A stretch of 11,525 nt of DNA from an uncultured Lachnospiraceae bacterium. GTDB taxonomy: Bacteria > Bacillota > Clostridia > Lachnospirales > Lachnospiraceae. Made by a program: the position numbers and the translations under genes. Under the pieces are notes generated by a model that worked only from the letters and a program-made list of their open reading frames with translations, was not told the origin of the DNA and did no database searches. Shown here one piece after another: positions 7,199 to 11,525 of this stretch (its first letter is position 1; the number at the start of each line of letters is the position of its first letter). The stretch covers positions 1 through 11,525 of the forward strand of contig CAMWUP010000039.1 of the NCBI GenBank assembly GCA_947177465.1. The letters run 5' to 3'.

Positions 7199-8605
7199 AT
7201 GATTAAAGACAACCAAAAGCTCTTTAACAGGCTGCACCTGATTATGGACGTACTGATAGTCATAATTTCATACACGGTGGCGTGGTTTCTGCATTTTCAG
7301 GTATTCAATGACTTTGGACCGGATATGGGTATCCTTCCGGTGGAATCCTATATGCGGGCGCTGATTGTTATCGTGCCGGCTTATATCCTGCTATACTATT
7401 ACTGTAATGTATATAAACCGCAGAGGACTTCCGGATATGGCCGGGAAATTTACAGTATTTTTTGTGCCAATACAATCGGGCTGTTAGCTTTTGTAGCGTT
7501 GCTCTACATTATAAAACTGAATGATTATTCCCGAAAGATGTTTTTCATTTTTTATGTGCTGAATATCGGACTGACTTCCCTGTCCCGTCTGATTGTCAGG
7601 AAAACGCTCCGCACCATGCGCGCCAAAGGACGTAACCTCAAGCACATTTTGCTGGCTGGCTATTCCAGGGCCGGAGAGGAATATATCAACCGTATTCTGG
7701 GCAATCCCGAGTGGGGCTATGTGGTCTGCGGTATTTTGGACGACTTTGTGCCGGCGGGGACACTTTACCGCGGAATCAAGGTATTGGGAAGAATCGACAA
7801 CCTGCACGAGATACTGCCGGAAAATGAGCTGGATGAAATTGCCATTACGCTTTCTCTTAAAAATTACGACAGATTGGAAGAGATTGTAAGCATTTGTGAG
7901 AAGTTTGGTGTGCATACTAAATTTATACCGGACTACAACAGTATGATACCGAGCAGACCCTATACGGAGGATTTGATGGGACTTCCCGTTATCAATATTC
8001 GTTATGTGCCGTTAAGCAATACCTTGAACAGTATGGCAAAACGGCTGGTGGATGTTGTGGGCTCTCTGGTGGGCATTGTGATAACCTCACCGATTATGCT
8101 GATAGCTGCAATCGCAATTAAAATAAGCAGTCCTGGACCTGTTATTTTCAGGCAGGAGCGCATTGGACTGCACAGTAAGTCTTTTTATATGTACAAATTC
8201 AGGAGTATGGAGCAGCAGAAGCCTTCCGAGGAGCAAAAGGCATGGACGGTCAAGAATGACCCCCGTGTAACAGGAGTCGGACGGATTCTCAGAAAGACAA
8301 GCTTAGACGAGCTTCCGCAGCTTTTCAATATTCTGCGGGGCGATATGAGTCTGGTCGGACCAAGACCGGAGCGTCCGCATTTTGTGGAAAAATTTAAGGA
8401 AGAAATTCCCCGTTATATGGTAAAGCATCAAGTAAGACCGGGACTTACCGGCTGGGCGCAGGTGAACGGCTACAGGGGAGATACCTCCATACGTAAAAGA
8501 ATCGAATATGATTTGTATTATATTGAAAACTGGTCTATGCTTTTAGATATCAAGATAATATTCAGAACCTTTTTTACAGGTTTTATTAATAAAAATGCTT
8601 ATTAA
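7199..8605 (+). CDS. Polyprenyl-phosphate sugar-1-phosphate transferase (polyprenyl glycosylphosphotransferase, WcaJ/CpsE-like)
   Basis: This 468-residue membrane enzyme starts repeat-unit synthesis by moving a sugar-1-phosphate from a nucleotide sugar to undecaprenyl phosphate at the inner membrane face. Four hydrophobic segments lie near 13-33, 52-72, 88-104 and 111-130. A soluble Rossmann-like middle region follows (HILLAGYSRAGEEYI onward). A fifth hydrophobic segment near 283-305 leads into the catalytic bacterial sugar transferase domain. Its conserved sites are all present: KRLVDVVGS (281-289), RQERIG (318-323), YKFRSM (332-337), SLDELPQ (368-374), DMSLVGPRPE (382-391) and GLTGWAQVNGYRGD (415-428). 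The DE pair at 370-371 fits the expected catalytic site. Length and layout match the EPS sugar transferase family. The LCP gene follows after 38 bases. The sugar moved (glucose, galactose or other) cannot be inferred. Confidence 0.95.
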   Translation: MIKDNQKLFNRLHLIMDVLIVIISYTVAWFLHFQVFNDFGPDMGILPVESYMRALIVIVPAYILLYYYCNVYKPQRTSGYGREIYSIFCANTIGLLAFVALLYIIKLNDYSRKMFFIFYVLNIGLTSLSRLIVRKTLRTMRAKGRNLKHILLAGYSRAGEEYINRILGNPEWGYVVCGILDDFVPAGTLYRGIKVLGRIDNLHEILPENELDEIAITLSLKNYDRLEEIVSICEKFGVHTKFIPDYNSMIPSRPYTEDLMGLPVINIRYVPLSNTLNSMAKRLVDVVGSLVGIVITSPIMLIAAIAIKISSPGPVIFRQERIGLHSKSFYMYKFRSMEQQKPSEEQKAWTVKNDPRVTGVGRILRKTSLDELPQLFNILRGDMSLVGPRPERPHFVEKFKEEIPRYMVKHQVRPGLTGWAQVNGYRGDTSIRKRIEYDLYYIENWSMLLDIKIIFRTFFTGFINKNAY

Positions 8606-8643
8606 TCTTTCAGATAAAGCAGAGGATAAGGAGATAAGGAAAA

Positions 8644-9774
8644 ATGGCAACAAAAGGGAAAAACGGAAACCAGTCTGCAGGCAGGCAGGCACAGAAGGCA
8701 AAAGGAAAGAAGAAGAGCAAATTTATTATTTTTGCGGTCGAAATTTTAGTGTTGGCAGTGCTGCTGGGTGCATTGTGGCTGTTCAAGGATTTCGGAACCA
8801 AGGCGGACAACAATGCGACGGGCAATAAGGGACCGTTATTTGCAGTTGACTTCAATGAGCAGGATATTGTCATAAATCCGCAGGTGGCAGAAAACGAAAA
8901 CATGGAGACATACAGAAATATTGTACTTTTCGGCGTGGATTCCAGGACAGGGCAGCTTGCAAAAGGAACTCTGAGCGACTGTATCATTATTGCTTCCATC
9001 AATGAGGAGACAGGCGATATTAAGCTTGTGAGCGTTTATCGGGATACATATTTAAATCTCGGCAACGATAAGTATGGAAAGTGTAATTCTGCATACAGCT
9101 ACGGCGGCGCAGAGCAGGCAATTAAAATGTTGAATACGAATCTGGATTTGGATATTAAGGAATTTGTCACGGTAGGCTTTGACGGTCTGACAGCTACCAT
9201 CGATGCGCTGGGCGGCGTATGGCTTGATGTAGACGAGGAAGAATTGCTGCATATCAACAGCTATCAGAAGACCATGGCAGAGGACATGAAGGTAGCATGG
9301 ACGCCCGTGGAAAATACCGGCTATCAGCTTTTGAATGGTCTGCAGGCTACCGCATACTGCCGTATCCGTTACAAGACGGGCAACGATTTTGCAAGGGCTG
9401 CGTCTCAGCGCGAGGTAATTCTTGCCATTGCAGAACAGGCGAAAAAAGCGGATTTGCAGACTTTGGTAAAGGTTGCAAATGATGTATCACAGTATGTATA
9501 TACTTCATTTAGTTTAGATGAAATTATTGCGCTGCTCGGGGACATTTCCAAATATAATATTGTAGACCAGGCAGGCTTCCCCGAGGCGAGCATGAGAGGG
9601 GCGGATGTCCTTGGTGCAAAGGGGAGCTGTGTATACGGCATCGATTTGGTTGACAATGTGAAGTGGCTGCATGAGTATTTGTTTGACGACGCAGACTATC
9701 AGCCGTCTCCCGAGGTGGTGGAGTATTCCAATGTCATTCACAATTTTGTATCACAGTATGTAGATTTAAAATAA
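8644..9774 (+). CDS. LytR-CpsA-Psr (LCP) family protein
   Basis: LCP proteins sit in the membrane with an extracellular catalytic domain and transfer undecaprenyl-linked polymers to peptidoglycan. This 376-residue protein has a lysine-rich cytoplasmic start, one membrane helix (about 27-47), then the LCP domain: NIVLFGVDSRTG with D99, GTLSDCIIIASIN with D112, VSVYRDTYL with R133 and D134, GGVWLDVDEEE, and YCRIRYKTGNDFARAASQR (238-256) with R240, R242, D248 and R251. The usual RSD before the second aspartate is LSD here (L110), and the usual SIPRD is SVYRD. The pyrophosphate-binding core otherwise looks present. AAGGAG (8628-8633) lies ten bases before the ATG, with a second AAGGA at 8636-8640. 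The gene sits directly after the priming transferase and is closed by a terminator, supporting a wall-linked polymer. VSQYV occurs twice near its end (encoded at 9483-9498 and 9747-9762). Confidence 0.94.
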   Translation: MATKGKNGNQSAGRQAQKAKGKKKSKFIIFAVEILVLAVLLGALWLFKDFGTKADNNATGNKGPLFAVDFNEQDIVINPQVAENENMETYRNIVLFGVDSRTGQLAKGTLSDCIIIASINEETGDIKLVSVYRDTYLNLGNDKYGKCNSAYSYGGAEQAIKMLNTNLDLDIKEFVTVGFDGLTATIDALGGVWLDVDEEELLHINSYQKTMAEDMKVAWTPVENTGYQLLNGLQATAYCRIRYKTGNDFARAASQREVILAIAEQAKKADLQTLVKVANDVSQYVYTSFSLDEIIALLGDISKYNIVDQAGFPEASMRGADVLGAKGSCVYGIDLVDNVKWLHEYLFDDADYQPSPEVVEYSNVIHNFVSQYVDLK

Positions 9775-9792
9775 GCATAGAAACGCTGAAGC

Positions 9793-9822
9793 AAGGGAGC
9801 CGCGAGGGTGGCTCCCTTTCAT
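9793..9822 (+). terminator. Intrinsic terminator after the LCP gene
   Basis: AAGGGAGCC (9793-9801) pairs perfectly with GGCTCCCTT (9810-9818) around an eight-base loop and runs into a short T-containing tail (TTTCATTCAT). It closes the transferase-LCP unit. The tail is modest, so some read-through into the following glycosyltransferase is possible, and no clear promoter is visible between this hairpin and that gene. Confidence 0.85.
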
Positions 9823-9840
9823 TCATAGTTTTCTCTCGCA

Positions 9841-9847
9841 AAGGAGG
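9841..9847 (+). promoter_or_regulatory. Ribosome binding site that decides the start at 9856
   Basis: AAGGAGG at 9841-9847 lies only two bases before ATG 9850 but eight bases before the in-frame ATG 9856. The spacing favours 9856, giving a protein beginning MSIETSK. Confidence 0.7.
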
Positions 9848-9855
9848 GAATGGAA

Positions 9856-10797
9856 ATGTCCATTGAGACCTCAAAAATAGATGTGATAATCCCCTTATAT
9901 AAACCGGGCGGAGAATTGTTTTCTCTTTTAGACAGTCTGCTGGGGCAGACGGTAAAGGTCAATCGGATTATTCTGATAAATACGGAAGAAAAATATTTTA
10001 CTCAGTTGATATACGGAAGCAACTTTTGGAAAAAATATAAAGAGATAGTAAGTGTACATCATATTTCCCAAAAGGAGTTCAACCATGGCGGGACAAGGCG
10101 TATGGCGGTTCGCAGGTCGGAAGCGGAAATTTTTGTCATGATGACGCAGGATGCACTGCCGGCGAATCCGTATCTGTTAGAGAACCTCTTAAAAGCGCTT
10201 GAGCAGGAAAATGCTGCCGTGGCATATGCAAGACAGCTTCCCACGCCGGACTGTGGCGCCATAGAACGATATACGCGAAGCTTCAACTATCCTGACAATT
10301 CCCATGTTAAGACGCTTGCTGATTTGGAAAAGACAGGAATCAAGACCTTCTTCTGCTCCAATGTCTGCGCCGCTTACAAAAGAGCAGTCTATGATGAACT
10401 GGGAGGCTTTGTGAAGCGTACCATATTTAATGAAGATATGATTTTTGCCGCGGGCGCTGTAAAGAGCGGCTATGGAATAGCTTATGCCGCGGACGCCGAG
10501 GTAATACATTCCCACAACTACACCAATAAGCAGCAGCTTCGCCGCAATTTTGATTTGGGTGTATCACAGGCTGACAATCCGCAGATTTTCAAAGATGTTC
10601 CCTCAGAAAAGGAAGGAAAGAAGATGGTGAAGGAGACTGCCGGATGGCTCTGGAGGAATAAACAAAAGCGTCTTCTGCCACACTTTTTCATGCAGTGCGC
10701 CTGCAAGTATACAGGTTATCTTCTAGGGAAGCATTACAGGCATCTGCCGCGGTTTCTGGTGATGGCGTGTACGGATTCGCCTTATTATTGGGAGTAG
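9856..10797 (+). CDS. Family 2 glycosyltransferase, rhamnosyltransferase-like
   Basis: This 313-residue GT2 enzyme (from ATG 9856; 315 from 9850) begins with IDVIIPLYKP (8-17). It has FNHGGTRR (75-82), MMTQDALP (95-102, with D99 as the likely nucleotide-sugar aspartate), YARQLPTPDCGA, CSNVCAAYKRAVYDELGGF, FNEDM (191-195, likely catalytic acids), and VIHSHNYT (216-223) followed by LRRNFDLGV. The C-terminus ends with GYLLGKHYRHLPRFLV and SPYYWE. This set is characteristic of GT2 proteins frequently annotated as rhamnosyltransferases, but donor specificity is not provable here. It lies after the terminator at 9793 and is followed by the repeat-rich non-coding region, so it may be its own unit or depend on read-through. 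The cluster context implies a role in the same surface polysaccharide. Confidence 0.9.
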   Translation: MSIETSKIDVIIPLYKPGGELFSLLDSLLGQTVKVNRIILINTEEKYFTQLIYGSNFWKKYKEIVSVHHISQKEFNHGGTRRMAVRRSEAEIFVMMTQDALPANPYLLENLLKALEQENAAVAYARQLPTPDCGAIERYTRSFNYPDNSHVKTLADLEKTGIKTFFCSNVCAAYKRAVYDELGGFVKRTIFNEDMIFAAGAVKSGYGIAYAADAEVIHSHNYTNKQQLRRNFDLGVSQADNPQIFKDVPSEKEGKKMVKETAGWLWRNKQKRLLPHFFMQCACKYTGYLLGKHYRHLPRFLVMACTDSPYYWE

Positions 10798-10834
10798 TGT
10801 GGGCGGTGAGGTTTGCGGCAAGTCACGCCGCCAA

Positions 10835-10957
10835 CGGAGCCATATGCCTGTGCAGACGCGCTCTCGCTCGGATAAAAACGCAGCGGTACGTAAGGCGCTA
10901 AAGGACAGCGCCTAAGTGCCGGCGTTTTTATACGGTCTGCACAGGCATATGGCTCCG
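10835..10957 (+). repeat. Large nested hairpin element, copy A
   Basis: The outer arms, 10835-10857 and 10935-10957, are a perfect 23-base inverted repeat. Inside, ATAAAAACGC (10872-10881) pairs with GCGTTTTTAT (10922-10931). Further in, CGGTAC (10884-10889) pairs with GTGCCG (10916-10921), allowing one G-T wobble, and AGGCGCT (10893-10899) pairs with AGCGCCT (10907-10913) around a seven-base loop. The left side carries an unpaired stretch containing CGCGCTCTCGCTC (10857-10869). The unit bounded by GCCATAT and ATATGGC is 10839-10953, 115 bases, and matches copy B read on the opposite strand. It could be a small mobile palindromic repeat (REP- or MITE-like) or a structured RNA. It contains T-rich stretches that might also help end transcription from the upstream gene. 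Confidence 0.85.
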
Positions 10958-10990
10958 CTGACGGCTGAAAGCGCGAAAGTGCGGCGAACA

Positions 10991-11126
10991 GCCTGAACAG
11001 CGCCATATTCCCGAAGGAGCCCGTTAAGAAACGCCAGTGCTTAGCGAGGTGTTCCACGAGCTTAGCACTGCTGCGTTTCTTGCAGAGCGGGAGCGCGGCG
11101 ACGCGGGAATATGGCGCTGTTCAGGC
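10991..11126 (-). repeat. Large nested hairpin element, copy B (inverted relative to A)
   Basis: The outer arms, 10991-11013 and 11104-11126, form a perfect 23-base inverted repeat. Inside, AAGAAACGC (11026-11034) pairs with GCGTTTCTT (11073-11081), and CAGTGCTTAGC (11035-11045) pairs with GCTTAGCACTG (11060-11070) with one T-T mismatch. The segment GAGCGGGAGCGCG (11085-11097) is the reverse complement of the loop motif in copy A with one difference. The unit bounded by GCCATAT and ATATGGC is 11002-11115, 114 bases, almost exactly the length of copy A. No target duplication is evident at its edges. Confidence 0.85.
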
Positions 11127-11183
11127 GTCCCCTGCAAAATATTCCGCAGAGAAACATGCAGCTTTTTTTGCGGGATAAATTCC

Positions 11184-11213
11184 TTTACACCCATACGGCT
11201 GATGTGATACATT
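11184..11213 (+). promoter_or_regulatory. Likely glmS promoter with extended -10
   Basis: TTTACA (11184-11189) and TACATT (11208-11213) are 18 bases apart, with TGA directly before the -10 (extended -10). Transcription would start near 11220 and give a leader of about 60 bases before glmS. The promoter lies downstream of both hairpin elements, which would therefore not be part of this transcript. Confidence 0.55.
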
Positions 11214-11279
11214 AGTAGTAGACATATTTGTGGAAAGGAATGACGCTTCAGTGAAAGCTGGGGCAGACAGGTGAGAAAA

Positions 11280-11525
11280 ATGTGTGGAATAGTCGGATAC
11301 ATCGGGGCGGAGAAGGCAGCGCCGATTATACTTGACGGACTTTCTAAATTGGAATACAGAGGATATGATTCTGCTGGGATTGCAGTTTTTGACGGCGAGA
11401 AAATCAATATACAAAAGGCAGTGGGGCGTTTAAAGGTACTGGAAAATCTGACCCACGGAGGCGAAACCATGCCGGGGTACGCAGGCATCGGTCATACGAG
11501 ATGGGTGACCCACGGCGTTCCCAAT
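11280..11525 (+). CDS. glmS: Glutamine-fructose-6-phosphate aminotransferase (isomerizing), N-terminal part
   Basis: GlmS makes glucosamine-6-phosphate from fructose-6-phosphate and glutamine, the first step toward UDP-GlcNAc for peptidoglycan and surface polysaccharides. Only the first 82 residues are in the window; the gene runs off the right edge. The protein begins MCGIVGYIG, with C2 becoming the N-terminal nucleophile of the glutaminase domain after Met removal. KLEYRGYDSAGIAV (23-36) and GHTRWVTHGVP (71-81) are family signatures. The usual RWATHG reads RWVTHG here (V76). AGGTGA at 11269-11274 lies five bases before the ATG. Amidophosphoribosyltransferase shares the fold, but the EYRGYDSAG motif identifies GlmS. 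Being next to the polysaccharide cluster is consistent with amino-sugar supply but may be coincidental. Confidence 0.96.
   Translation, partial: MCGIVGYIGAEKAAPIILDGLSKLEYRGYDSAGIAVFDGEKINIQKAVGRLKVLENLTHGGETMPGYAGIGHTRWVTHGVPN

Larger units (their letters stand above)
10798..11279. other. 482-base non-coding region between the last glycosyltransferase and glmS
   Basis: No open frame here looks like a gene. The stretch holds, in order, a small GCGGC/GCCGC hairpin (10816-10832), two large nested hairpin elements (10835-10957 and 10991-11126), a 33-base spacer between them, a weak CCGCA/TGCGG stem around 11153-11174, a likely promoter (11184-11213) and the glmS leader. The hairpin part is visibly richer in G and C than the AT-rich promoter part. 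No glmS ribozyme core was recognised. Confidence 0.8.

Noticed and set aside
9483..9762. 16-base direct repeat TGTATCACAGTATGTA in the LCP gene
   Set aside because: Both copies encode VSQYV in frame within an intact gene, so this is most simply a repeated peptide motif rather than a DNA element.
10785..11057. Minus-strand open frame crossing hairpin copy A
   Set aside because: The coding potential follows from GC-rich palindromic sequence; there is no ribosome binding site or motif.
10835..11126. CRISPR array
   Set aside because: There are only two copies, they are inverted rather than direct, and their arms are palindromic with no regular spacers or cas genes.
11240..11254. Leader peptide before glmS (AAAGGA then ATG ACG CTT CAG TGA)
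   Set aside because: It has only four codons with the binding site touching the ATG; it is probably chance.
10900..11279. glmS ribozyme/riboswitch upstream of glmS, prompted by AGCGCC strings at 10907 and 10999
   Set aside because: The conserved ribozyme core after the cleavage site was not found, both strings belong to the hairpin arms, and a likely promoter lies downstream of them.
11024..11488. 154-residue minus-strand open frame over the hairpin region and glmS start
   Set aside because: It is antisense to glmS and runs through the inverted repeat; no protein family is recognisable.

Overview
The window looks like part of the chromosome of a Gram-positive Clostridia member, most likely Lachnospiraceae. 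The basis is AGGAGG- and AGGTGA-type ribosome binding sites, the style of the glycosyltransferase, PgcA, sugar-transferase and LCP proteins, and mid-range base composition. No single sequence here fixes the species. All ten coding regions lie on the + strand. This is a cell-surface or exopolysaccharide assembly locus leading into glmS.

Layout: (1) 2-2779 holds the 3' end of a large protein, probably a glycosyltransferase, then a small bacteriohemerythrin, then a two-domain family 2 glycosyltransferase (GT2). (2) 2868-7107 has its own likely promoter and holds pgcA (phosphoglucomutase/phosphomannomutase) and two closely packed GT2 genes. The first of those GTs carries what looks like a degenerate half of a second GT2 domain. 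(3) 7199-9774, behind another likely promoter, holds a polyprenyl-phosphate sugar-1-phosphate transferase that starts repeat-unit synthesis and an LCP-family protein that probably attaches the finished polymer to the wall. A clear intrinsic terminator follows. (4) 9856-10797 is one more GT2 gene resembling rhamnosyltransferases. (5) 10798-11279 is a 482-base non-coding stretch dominated by two large nested hairpin elements, followed by a likely promoter. (6) 11280 to the window end is the start of glmS, which makes glucosamine-6-phosphate.

The genes fit one pathway. PgcA and GlmS feed sugar-phosphate precursors, the membrane transferase primes the lipid carrier, four or five GT2 enzymes extend the repeat unit, and LCP transfers the polymer. 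No flippase, polymerase or ABC exporter lies inside the window.

The most interesting signal is non-coding. The two hairpin elements at 10835-10957 and 10991-11126 are diverged copies of one roughly 115-base unit in opposite orientation. They share end sequences (GCCATAT...ATATGGC), a 13-base loop motif and paired base changes that preserve the stems.
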